This document shows, in pieces, positions 1 to 5,640 of a stretch of DNA of 7,958 nucleotides (position 1 is its first letter; the number at the start of each line of letters is the position of its first letter). The notes below the pieces were generated by a model. The model saw nothing but the letters and a program-made list of their open reading frames with translations, searched no databases and had not been told where the DNA came from. The stretch spans positions 1 to 7,958 of the forward strand of contig JAGQHR010000119.1 in NCBI GenBank assembly GCA_020431745.1. The letters run 5' to 3'. The position numbers and the translations under genes were made by a program. The DNA comes from Candidatus Eiseniibacteriota bacterium (GTDB lineage Bacteria > Eisenbacteria > RBG-16-71-46 > CAIMUX01).

Positions 1-1
1 G

Positions 2-265
2 ATCCATCCGCGGCGGCACGAGGCCCGCCTCGAGGACGACATCCTCAAGCTGACCGCCGCCGAGTTTCGCGCGCTTCACTACCTCGCCCGGCATCCCGGT
101 TGGGTCTTCACGCGCCAGCAGATCGTCGAGGCAGTCCATGGCGAGGACTACGTCGTCACCGACCGGTCGATCGACGTGCTCCTCGTGGGGCTGCGCAAGA
201 AGCTGAGCGGACAGGCCGATTTGATCGAGACGGTGCGGGGGGTCGGGTACCGATTCAAGGGATGA
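2..265 (+). CDS. phoB: PhoB-type response regulator, C-terminal DNA-binding domain (5' partial)
   Basis: This is the last 87 codons of an OmpR/PhoB-family response regulator; the receiver domain lies before the window. The visible part is a complete winged helix. It has the LTAAEFRALHYLARHPG strand-helix segment, then FTRQQIVEAVHG, then the recognition helix in DRSIDVLLVGLRKKL, and the wing ETVRGVGYRFKG at the very end, which is the standard C-terminus of the family. It would bind direct-repeat operators upstream of phosphate genes after phosphorylation by the kinase encoded next. Against E. coli PhoB, the wing residues Thr217, Arg219 and Tyr223 are kept. In the recognition helix His198, Arg200 and Arg201 are replaced by Leu, Val and Gly. 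The stop codon overlaps the phoR start (ATGA), so the two are translationally coupled. The PhoB assignment (rather than another OmpR-type regulator) comes from the pst and porin genes nearby and is inference. Confidence 0.9.
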   Translation: MHPRRHEARLEDDILKLTAAEFRALHYLARHPGWVFTRQQIVEAVHGEDYVVTDRSIDVLLVGLRKKLSGQADLIETVRGVGYRFKG

Positions 266-2052
266 CGACGCGTCGTACGCCGATCCGCTGGCAGCTCTTT
301 CCGACCTACCTGCTGGTGGCGCTCGTCGCCACCGTCGTCTCGTCGGTGCTCTCCCTGCGGCTGCTGCATGAGCTCCATCAGCAACGGCTCCAGGCCGAGC
401 TCGAGTCCCGGGTCCAGATCATCGCCGTCGCGCTGGGCGATCGGCCCCTCACCCGCTCGGCTCGACTCCAGGAAATGGTGCTGGCGTTCGGGAACCGATC
501 CGGCACACGCATCACCCTGCTCGACCCGACGGGCGTCGTTCTGGCCGACTCCGATCGGGATCCCAGCGACGAGGAGAGCTTCGCGAATCGACCGGAAGTG
601 GCCGAGGCGTTGCACGGACAGCCTTCGAGCTCGATCCGATACAGCGATGATCTCCAGCGCGACTTGCTCTTCTATGCCCTCCCCGTCCTCCGGCAGGGGG
701 AGGTGGCCGCGGTCGTCCGTGCTTCCATGCCCATGCGCGCGACCAGGGACTTCCTGGGGCCCGCCCGGCTCCAGGCGATCACCGCGGCCGCAATCGCCAT
801 TCTGCTGGCCGCCCTCCTGAGCCTGCTCATCGCGCGAGGACTGGCGCGTCCTTTCGAAGAGATGCGTTCCGCCGCCGGTCGGTTCGCACGGGGGGACCTG
901 TCCTATCGGGTGGGTCCCGTCTCCTCCGAAGAAGGAGCCCAGCTGGCGGCCGCCCTGAACGGCATGGCCCAGCAGCTCGAACGTCGCATCGCGGACTTGG
1001 AGCAACGCAATCGCGAACAGGAGACGCTGCTCGCCGGCATGGTCGAGGGGGTGCTGGCCGTGGATCGGGCCGGCAAGGTGCTCACGCTCAACCGCGCTGT
1101 CCGGGAGCTCTTCCATCTCCCGCCCGAGGCGTCGCAGCCATCCGGACGGGGGCTGGAGGAGATCATCCGCAACCCGGATCTTCTCGCCTTCGTGAGGCGC
1201 ACCCTCGAAGCCTCCGCCCCCATCGAGGAAGAGCTCATCCTGCGCGAGGCGGCCCCCCGCTTTCTCCGGTTGCACGGATCGGCGCTCCGGCTCTCCAGCG
1301 GCCAGCACGTGGGAGGCATCGTGGTCTTCAACGAAGTCACGCGAGAGCGCAACATGGAAAAGGAACGCCGGGAGCTGGTCGCGAGCGTCTCCCACGAGCT
1401 GCGCACGCCGGTGACGGCGATCCGCGGCTTTCTGGAAACGCTTCGGGATGGGGCGCTCGAGCAATCCACCGAGGCCCGCCGCTTCGTCGACATCGCCCTC
1501 CGGCAGAGCGAACGCCTGCAATCATTGATCGAAGACCTTCTGCGACTGGCACGCATCGAACGTGACATCGAGCGCTCGGAGGTGACGCTCACGGAGCAGC
1601 CCGTCCGTCCCATCTTGGCCGCCGCGATCGACGCCTGTCGCGGCATGCCGGGCGGCCAGGATGCAGAGATCCACCTGGACTGCCCGGCGGACCTGCGCGT
1701 CGCCGTCAACGCCGAGCTCCTCGAGCAGGCCATCGGAAATCTGCTCAGCAACGCGATCCGCTACGGCTCGGGACCGATCCGGGTGATGGGAACCGCGCAC
1801 GAATCGAAAGCCGAGCTCGCGGTCCACGACCAGGGACCGGGGATCGCTCCGGAGCACCGGGACCGCGTCTTCGAACGCTTCTACGTCGTCGACAAGGCCC
1901 GCAGCCGACGGCAAGGGGGGACGGGGCTGGGCCTGGCCATCGTGAAGCACGTCGCCCGCGCCCATGGGGGAGACGTGACGATGGAAAGCCGACCGGAGCA
2001 GGGCACGACGTTCACGATCCGCATTCCGCTCACGCCGCTCAGACGGTCGTAG
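262..2052 (+). CDS. phoR: PhoR-type phosphate regulon sensor histidine kinase
   Basis: A 596-residue membrane histidine kinase. The start is the ATG in the ATGA overlap with the regulator; the frame stays open upstream to 100, but that part lies inside the regulator gene and is not kinase-like. Order of parts: TM1 about 12-34; an extracytoplasmic sensor of about 135 residues (containing VVLADSDRDPSDEESFANRP, typical of PhoR/WalK-type PAS-like sensors); TM2 about 170-192; HAMP about 192-245; PAS about 250-365 (ETLLAGMVEGVLAVD); HisKA with SHELRTP and phospho-acceptor His378; HATPase with N-box Asn493 and Asn497, G1 box DQGPG at 523-527, and G2 box GGTGLGL at 552-558. All catalytic motifs are intact. 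It should autophosphorylate under low phosphate and pass the phosphate to the upstream regulator; PstSCAB and PhoU normally hold it inactive in replete cells. E. coli PhoR lacks a large periplasmic domain, so this is the longer form seen in many other phyla. Its 3' end overlaps the convergent glycosylase gene by 14 bp. Confidence 0.93.
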   Translation: MTTRRTPIRWQLFPTYLLVALVATVVSSVLSLRLLHELHQQRLQAELESRVQIIAVALGDRPLTRSARLQEMVLAFGNRSGTRITLLDPTGVVLADSDRDPSDEESFANRPEVAEALHGQPSSSIRYSDDLQRDLLFYALPVLRQGEVAAVVRASMPMRATRDFLGPARLQAITAAAIAILLAALLSLLIARGLARPFEEMRSAAGRFARGDLSYRVGPVSSEEGAQLAAALNGMAQQLERRIADLEQRNREQETLLAGMVEGVLAVDRAGKVLTLNRAVRELFHLPPEASQPSGRGLEEIIRNPDLLAFVRRTLEASAPIEEELILREAAPRFLRLHGSALRLSSGQHVGGIVVFNEVTRERNMEKERRELVASVSHELRTPVTAIRGFLETLRDGALEQSTEARRFVDIALRQSERLQSLIEDLLRLARIERDIERSEVTLTEQPVRPILAAAIDACRGMPGGQDAEIHLDCPADLRVAVNAELLEQAIGNLLSNAIRYGSGPIRVMGTAHESKAELAVHDQGPGIAPEHRDRVFERFYVVDKARSRRQGGTGLGLAIVKHVARAHGGDVTMESRPEQGTTFTIRIPLTPLRRS

Positions 2053-2683
2053 CTTCCCCGTTCGACGGCGGGCGCCCCACCGAGACCCACGGGTTGCCGT
2101 TTAGGAAGAACCGTAGGGGCAGCTCCCGAGCCTTCGAAATCCCGATGCGGGGACTGCACGAGACGGCGAGCCCCGCTCGTGATCGGCCGCGCTCCAACCA
2201 CAGACTGCGGCCATTCCCCGGCCGCAACAAGTCCACGCCGTCCTCTTCCAGCGTCACGTCGAACGCCTGGCAGAGCTTCCCCGGTCCGTTCGTGAGCTGG
2301 AATCCACGGGGCATCCCGCCTCCCACCGTTCTGCGGGCGCGGGCCGACATCATGAGATCGATCCCTTCCATCGGTTCGACGGCGCGAATCAGCACGGCCT
2401 CGCCGATCTCGTCACCCGCCGTCACCACGTTGAGGCATACCACTCGATGGATCCGATACACGTAGGCGTGTCCGGGGGGACCGAACATCGACGCGTTCCG
2501 CGGCGACCGGCCGCGATACGAGTGGGAGGCCGGGTCGTCGCGCAGGTAGGCTTCGGTCTCGACGATGCGAGCGACACGTCGTCCCTGCACGTCTTCCCGT
2601 ACGAGCAGACAGCCCAACAACTCGCGGGCTGCCGCCTCCGTACCGAGCAATCGCCGGCGCATGTTCGTCCAGGACGTCGGCAT
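2039..2683 (-). CDS. mpg: DNA-3-methyladenine glycosylase (AAG/Mpg family)
   Basis: A base-excision repair enzyme that removes alkylated purines such as 3-methyladenine from DNA in the cytoplasm. With the start used here it has 214 residues, normal for bacterial members (about 190-210). Family motifs: ARELLGCLLV; IVETEAY with catalytic Glu44 and base-stacking Tyr46; His54 in ASHS; PRNASMFGPPGHAYVY (Tyr74, Tyr76); CLNVV with Asn85; VLIRAVEP with Arg100; then TNGPGKL, PRIGI and the final GNPWVS. These match human AAG Glu125, Tyr127, His136, Tyr157, Tyr159, Asn169 and Arg182. The human intercalating Tyr162 position holds His79, as in the B. subtilis YxlJ-type sequence. The start is uncertain: in-frame ATGs lie at 2695, 2683 and 2662, none with a good ribosome site. 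I chose 2683 because it keeps the residues that align with the B. subtilis N-terminus. The frame also stays open to a TTG at 2836, but that extension does not look like the family. It runs opposite to every neighbour and has no known role in phosphate uptake. Confidence 0.9.
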   Translation of the reverse strand: MPTSWTNMRRRLLGTEAAARELLGCLLVREDVQGRRVARIVETEAYLRDDPASHSYRGRSPRNASMFGPPGHAYVYRIHRVVCLNVVTAGDEIGEAVLIRAVEPMEGIDLMMSARARRTVGGGMPRGFQLTNGPGKLCQAFDVTLEEDGVDLLRPGNGRSLWLERGRSRAGLAVSCSPRIGISKARELPLRFFLNGNPWVSVGRPPSNGEATTV

Positions 2684-2841
2684 GTACAGAACCATCCATG
2701 TCCATACCCGGGATCCCTCGTAGTCTACGTGGGAGTGGCCTTCGAACAAGCGGCAGGTGAAGCCTTCGGGCGCTGCGCAAAGACGTTCCGCCATCGACCG
2801 CCTGCAACGGGATGGCAGTTTTCCCGCCCTCACCAAGAAAT

Positions 2842-2857
2842 CCGCCTGGAAAGGCGG
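2842..2857. repeat. Perfect 6-bp inverted repeat with GGAA loop
   Basis: CCGCCT and AGGCGG flank a GGAA tetraloop (GNRA class on the plus-strand RNA). It is followed on the plus strand by CGGTTCTT, which is too weak a T-run for a confident intrinsic terminator. On the minus strand the AGGCGG arm sits 5 nt before an in-frame TTG at 2836 and could pass for a Shine-Dalgarno. Function is unknown. Confidence 0.35.
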
Positions 2858-2894
2858 CGGTTCTTAACGAAAGCTGCACAAGGATCTAGCTGAC

Positions 2895-2923
2895 CTTACC
2901 GTGTCCTAACCCTATCACTATGG
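2895..2923 (+). promoter_or_regulatory. Candidate PhoB operator (Pho box) upstream of the porin gene
   Basis: Three 7-mers spaced at exactly 11 bp: CTTACCG at 2895, CTAACCC at 2906 and ACTATGG at 2917. An 11-bp period of 7-bp half-sites with 4-bp spacers is the known architecture of Pho boxes. The half-site differs from enteric CTGTCAT, although an offset reading of the same stretch (starting at 2890: CTGACCT, GTGTCCT, CTATCAC) is nearer to it. A poor -10-like hexamer TAGTCT begins at 2933, 16 bp after the start of the third unit. Nearly the same arrangement is found in front of pstS at 4420. The porin ATG is about 125 bp downstream. This is a pattern match, not proof of binding. Confidence 0.55.
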
Positions 2924-2976
2924 AGCCGCCCCTAGTCTCCGCGCTGGTTTGCCAACGGAACCCGGACTGAAACGGA

Positions 2977-3028
2977 CCACGGCGGACGGGGCGGCCGGCT
3001 CCTTCCCGTGGATCTGTGAGCAACACAG
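2977..3028 (+). other. Porin mRNA leader hairpins
   Basis: CCACGG at 2977-2982 can pair with CCGTGG at 3006-3011. A second compact hairpin, CTGTG, loop AGCAA, CACAG, spans 3014-3028 and ends 6 nt before the AAGGAG ribosome site at 3035-3040. They could set mRNA stability or translation of the porin. They are short and could also be chance in GC-rich DNA. Confidence 0.3.
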
Positions 3029-3046
3029 GCGAAGAAGGAGACACGA

Positions 3047-4357
3047 ATGAGGACGGTTTCGATTCCCGACGCGAGCTCGACTCGAACCCGCAAGGCGGTA
3101 CGTCAAGTCGCGTGGGCTGCAGCACTGGCCCTGATTTCATCGCTCGGATCGACCGGGTTGGCCCGGTCCTCTGACGTCGACACGAAGCTGGGCGGCGCCC
3201 TCAAGTTCGAAAGTGCCGACAAGAAGTTCTCGGCCCAGATCGGTGGTCGCGTGCAGCAGGATTGGGCGTTCGTCAAGGCGAACGATGATGCCAAGAAGAA
3301 CTTCGGTGCCGCCTCCATCGACGGGACCGAGTTCCGGCGCGCCCGCCTCTTCGTGGCCGGCAAGATGTACGGAAACATCAGCTACAAGGCCGAGTACGAC
3401 TTCGTCAACTCGATCCCCGACTATCGCGACGTCTACATCGAGCTCACCGGACTGCCGTTCGGGGCCGTCCGCGTCGGAAACTTCTACGAGCAGTTCTGCC
3501 TCGAGGAGATGACGAGCGACAACTACATCAACTTCCTGGAGCGCTCCGCGGTCGACGTCTTCGCCCCGGGTCGCAATCCGGGTGTGATGGTCCACAACAC
3601 CTTCGCCGACTCCCGCGGAACCTGGGCCGCCGGAATCTACCGCGAGGATACGAGTCCCGGAATCAGTCAGGAAAACGGAGCCTATGCGCAGACCGGACGG
3701 GTCACCTTCCTGCCGATGAACGAGGACGACGGTGAGAAGCTCGTTCATCTCGGGCTCGCCGTCAGCCAGCGTCGCCCACCTGCAAAAACGCGCCGGTACA
3801 GCCTGCGTCCGCCGGCCCACCTCGCGAAGTCGCTCGTCAGCACGGGCAGCTTCGCCGCGCAACGCGCGCTGCTCATCGGTGGCGAAGCGGCGATGGTCCA
3901 GGGGCCCTTTTCCGTGCAGGGGGAAGTCGGAATCGCCTCCCACACTGCGCCCGACGAGCTGGATGTCGAAGGCAAGTCGGACCCCTCGTTCATGGCGTTC
4001 TACGTTCAGGGCAGCTACTTCGTCACCGGGGAACATCGACCCTACAAAAAGTCCGACGGGGCCTTCGATCGCGTCAGCCCCAAGCGGAACTTCGGCGAGG
4101 GCAACGGCGCCGCGGGCGCGCTCGAGCTGGCGGGACGATTCTCCTACGGAGACCTGGAGGATCCGGATAACGGCATCGCAGGCGGGAAGCTGTCCGATAT
4201 CACGCTCGGCGCGAACTGGTATCTCAATTCGCACACCCGTGTCCTGGTCAACTACGTGATGGCATTGCCCAAGAGGACGGTCAGCAACGAGGGGAGCTCG
4301 ATGGAGGTCGACGGCACGGTCAACGTCCTGCAGACCCGCTTCGCGATCGACTTCTGA
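3047..4357 (+). CDS. OprP/OprO-type phosphate-selective outer-membrane porin
   Basis: A 436-residue outer-membrane beta-barrel of the phosphate-selective porin O/P family (usual length about 400-440). The ATG is preceded by AAGGAG with a 6-nt spacer, an ideal ribosome site. The N-terminus is a long basic leader followed by a hydrophobic stretch (about 20-38) with probable signal-peptidase cleavage near residue 39 (TGLA). The mature part begins with FESADKKFSAQIGGRVQQDW and then RRARLFVAGKMYGNISYKAEYDF, the hallmark start of this family. It continues with VYIELTGLPFGAVRVGNFYEQFCLEE, alternating strands, ITLGANWYLNSHTRVLVNYV, and ends in Phe, the usual barrel-assembly signal. It would let phosphate (or another anion such as polyphosphate) diffuse into the periplasm for capture by PstS. 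The nearby Pho-type operator and the pst genes support a phosphate role. Substrate preference cannot be read from sequence, so no gene symbol is given. Confidence 0.88.
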   Translation: MRTVSIPDASSTRTRKAVRQVAWAAALALISSLGSTGLARSSDVDTKLGGALKFESADKKFSAQIGGRVQQDWAFVKANDDAKKNFGAASIDGTEFRRARLFVAGKMYGNISYKAEYDFVNSIPDYRDVYIELTGLPFGAVRVGNFYEQFCLEEMTSDNYINFLERSAVDVFAPGRNPGVMVHNTFADSRGTWAAGIYREDTSPGISQENGAYAQTGRVTFLPMNEDDGEKLVHLGLAVSQRRPPAKTRRYSLRPPAHLAKSLVSTGSFAAQRALLIGGEAAMVQGPFSVQGEVGIASHTAPDELDVEGKSDPSFMAFYVQGSYFVTGEHRPYKKSDGAFDRVSPKRNFGEGNGAAGALELAGRFSYGDLEDPDNGIAGGKLSDITLGANWYLNSHTRVLVNYVMALPKRTVSNEGSSMEVDGTVNVLQTRFAIDF

Positions 4358-4376
4358 GCGGGACGGCGGGCATTCG

Positions 4377-4386
4377 GGGGATCCCC
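4377..4386 (+). terminator. Weak palindrome after the porin gene, possible terminator
   Basis: GGGGATCCCC is a perfect 10-bp palindrome about 20 bp after the porin stop. It lies between GC-rich runs that allow a longer alternative pairing of the Gs with the CCCCC at 4394-4398. No T-run follows, so intrinsic termination is doubtful. It does separate the porin transcript from the pst operator region. Confidence 0.2.
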
Positions 4387-4419
4387 GGAGCGGCCCCCAG
4401 CCTAGCGAAATCGCAGAAG

Positions 4420-4452
4420 CTCACCGGCGCCTAACGGACCGCTAATGATCCG
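4420..4452 (+). promoter_or_regulatory. Candidate PhoB operator (Pho box) upstream of pstS
   Basis: Three units at an exact 11-bp period: CTCACCG at 4420, CTAACGG at 4431 and CTAATGA at 4442. The second and third 11-mers (4431-4441 and 4442-4452) agree at 8 of 11 bases. The first two half-sites match those in front of the porin (CTTACCG, CTAACCC) as CTYACCG and CTAACSS with the same 4-bp spacers. Two independent intergenic sites with the same register, each before a phosphate-uptake gene, make a shared regulator likely. The -10-like box at 4457 lies 15 bp after the start of the third unit, so the repeats would replace the -35, as in known PhoB-activated promoters. Confidence 0.6.
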
Positions 4453-4456
4453 AAGG

Positions 4457-4462
4457 TACATT
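4457..4462 (+). promoter_or_regulatory. -10-like hexamer of the pst promoter
   Basis: TACATT matches the TATAAT consensus at four of six positions. It sits just past the operator repeats at the spacing expected for a PhoB-activated sigma70 promoter. Transcription from here would leave a leader of roughly 125 nt before the TTG start of pstS. No good -35 is seen, which fits activator dependence. Confidence 0.4.
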
Positions 4463-4472
4463 GGCCGGTGAG

Positions 4473-4565
4473 CTTGCCGGTCGCTCTCGACCGCATCGAG
4501 GCAAGACGACGGTGAGTTCGTTCACGAGCCCGGGGGCAAGGTCCGAAAGACGGTTTTCGAGACCG
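4473..4565 (+). other. Structured 5' leader of pstS mRNA
   Basis: Three hairpins can be drawn. First, CGGTCG, loop CTCT, CGACCG (4478-4493) is a perfect 6-bp stem, enclosed by CTTGC at 4473-4477 and GCAAG at 4501-4505. Second, GTGAG and TTCAC around a TTCG tetraloop (4512-4525) form a 5-bp stem closed by a G-U pair. Third, CGGTT with GACCG (4551-4565) forms a short stem. I do not recognise a known riboswitch class. Confidence 0.35.
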
Positions 4566-4578
4566 GCCCCGGTTCAAG

Positions 4579-4585
4579 AAGGAGG
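4579..4585 (+). promoter_or_regulatory. Strong Shine-Dalgarno that sets the pstS start at TTG
   Basis: AAGGAGG with a 7-nt spacer to TTG at 4593. The alternative ATG at 4623 has GGAG practically touching it, which is too close to work. The same AAGAAGGAG 9-mer precedes the porin ATG. Confidence 0.75.
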
Positions 4586-4592
4586 AAGGCGC

Positions 4593-5627
4593 TTGTTCGA
4601 AAAGAACGGTTCTCGAACGGAGATGGTTGCACGGAGCGCGCGGCGCGCGGCCCGGTTCGCTCTCTCCATGGCCGCGATCGCGATGATTGCCGGCGTCGTC
4701 GTGGTCAGCTCGTCCGGCTCCGCCATCGCGGCCGATGAGCATCCTGCCTATTCCAAGGTGGGCGGCGTAAGCGGAAACCTCAATTTCATCGGATCGGACA
4801 CGGTGCTCAATCTGATGAGCCTTTGGGGCGAGGCATTCCAGCAGCAGTATCCGAATGTCCGGGTCCAGGGCGAAGGCAAGGGGTCGAGCACGGCTCCTCC
4901 CGCGCTCATCGCCGGAACCTCTCAGTTGGGCCCGATGTCGCGCGAGATGAAGTCGACCGAAATCGACGACTTCGTCAAGAAGTACGGCTACAATCCGACC
5001 GGCTTCCGGGTCGCTCTCGACGCGCTCGCGGTCTATGTCAACAAGGACAATCCCATCGCGGACAAGGGACTCTCGATGCCCCAGCTGGACGCCATCTTCA
5101 GCAAGACGCGCAAGAGCGGCTATGCCGAGGATGTGGTGACCTGGGGTCAGCTGGGCCTGGGCGGAGATTGGGCGAGCAAGCCGATCAGCCTCTATGGGCG
5201 CAACTCGGCATCCGGGACCTACGGGTACTTCAAGGAGCACGCACTCTTCAAGGGCGACTACAAGGACACCGTCAAGGAGCAGCCCGGCTCCGCTTCCGTC
5301 GTCCAGGGCGTCGAGAACGACCCCTACGCGATCGGCTACAGCGGGATGGGATATGCGACGAGCGGCACCCGCAAGGTTCCGATCGCGGCCAAGGACGGGG
5401 AGAAGGCGTATGAGGCGGAGCTCGAGAACGTTCTCACCGGCGACTACCCGCTGGCGCGCTTCCTCTATATCTACGTGAACAAGGCCCCGAACCAGCCCCT
5501 CGATCCGCTCGTGCACGAATTCCTGAAGTTCGTCTACAGCGCCGAGGGACAGGCTCAGGTCGAGAAGGCCGGATTCATCGCGGTGCCCGTGAGCATCGGC
5601 GCGGAGGAGCTCGTCAAGCTGAACTGA
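4593..5627 (+). CDS. pstS: Phosphate ABC transporter substrate-binding protein PstS
   Basis: The periplasmic phosphate-binding protein of the Pst importer, 344 residues from the TTG start chosen because of the AAGGAGG site at 4579-4585. An ATG at 4623 would remove ten residues without harming the signal peptide. The N-terminus is basic (RSARRAARF) followed by a hydrophobic core and a likely cleavage site after AIA at 44-46. The mature protein shows the PBP-like features of PstS: GSDTV at 67-71, the GKGSSTAPPALIAGTSQLGPMSR segment from 95, ALAVYVNKDNPI, and GRNSASGTYGYF with Arg203, Ser207, Gly208 and Thr209 in the phosphate loop that precedes the second lobe. This is the GSDT/GKGSS subtype, not the E. 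coli TGAGATFPAP subtype. There is no Cys lipobox, so it should be soluble in the periplasm. pstC begins 13 nt after the stop, so the two form an operon. Transcription is probably under the operator at 4420. Confidence 0.93.
   Translation: MFEKNGSRTEMVARSARRAARFALSMAAIAMIAGVVVVSSSGSAIAADEHPAYSKVGGVSGNLNFIGSDTVLNLMSLWGEAFQQQYPNVRVQGEGKGSSTAPPALIAGTSQLGPMSREMKSTEIDDFVKKYGYNPTGFRVALDALAVYVNKDNPIADKGLSMPQLDAIFSKTRKSGYAEDVVTWGQLGLGGDWASKPISLYGRNSASGTYGYFKEHALFKGDYKDTVKEQPGSASVVQGVENDPYAIGYSGMGYATSGTRKVPIAAKDGEKAYEAELENVLTGDYPLARFLYIYVNKAPNQPLDPLVHEFLKFVYSAEGQAQVEKAGFIAVPVSIGAEELVKLN
4595..4618 (+). other. Hairpin spanning the pstS start codon
   Basis: GTTCG (4595-4599) pairs with CGAAC (4614-4618), and AGAA (4603-4606) pairs with TTCT (4610-4613), leaving an AAA bulge and a CGG loop. 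The first paired base is the G of the TTG start codon. It may slow or gate initiation on an already weak start codon. It lies within coding sequence and could be incidental. Confidence 0.3.
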
Positions 5628-5640
5628 CGACATTCGACGT

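Larger units (their letters stand above)
2684..3046. other. Intergenic region between mpg and the porin gene
   Basis: About 360 bases with no convincing gene. The mpg side (2684-2836) stays open in the mpg frame but encodes nothing recognisable. The middle holds a small hairpin at 2842-2857. From 2895 onward come a tandem-repeat operator candidate, a weak -10-like hexamer (TAGTCT, 2933-2938) and leader hairpins, ending in a strong ribosome site for the porin. The two flanking genes are divergent, so promoters for both are expected here. I could not pick out a credible mpg promoter. Confidence 0.75.

Noticed and set aside
100..261. In-frame upstream extension of the phoR reading frame by 54 codons
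   Set aside because: It lies entirely within the regulator gene in another frame, its peptide is Arg/Gly-rich and not kinase-like, and the ATGA overlap gives a typical coupled start.
148..1521. Long minus-strand open frame opposite phoR
   Set aside because: It is complementary to a gene with all kinase motifs and its protein has no recognisable features; such antisense frames are common in GC-rich DNA.
2430..2462. Possible active-site damage in mpg, where the usual YGMHW-type segment reads HRVV and is one residue shorter
   Set aside because: The B. subtilis YxlJ-type glycosylase also has His and the same shorter spacing (YTYVMHTHTLLNVV), so this is a subfamily trait and not a frameshift or deletion.
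3137..4234. Long minus-strand open frame opposite the porin gene
   Set aside because: The plus strand encodes a full porin with signal peptide, ribosome site and terminal Phe; the antisense peptide is of low-complexity Val/Asp/Arg composition.
4461..4592. Upstream TTG start for pstS at 4461
   Set aside because: It would overlap the -10-like box, has no ribosome site, and adds a non-signal-like tail; the AAGGAGG at 4579 fixes the start at 4593.
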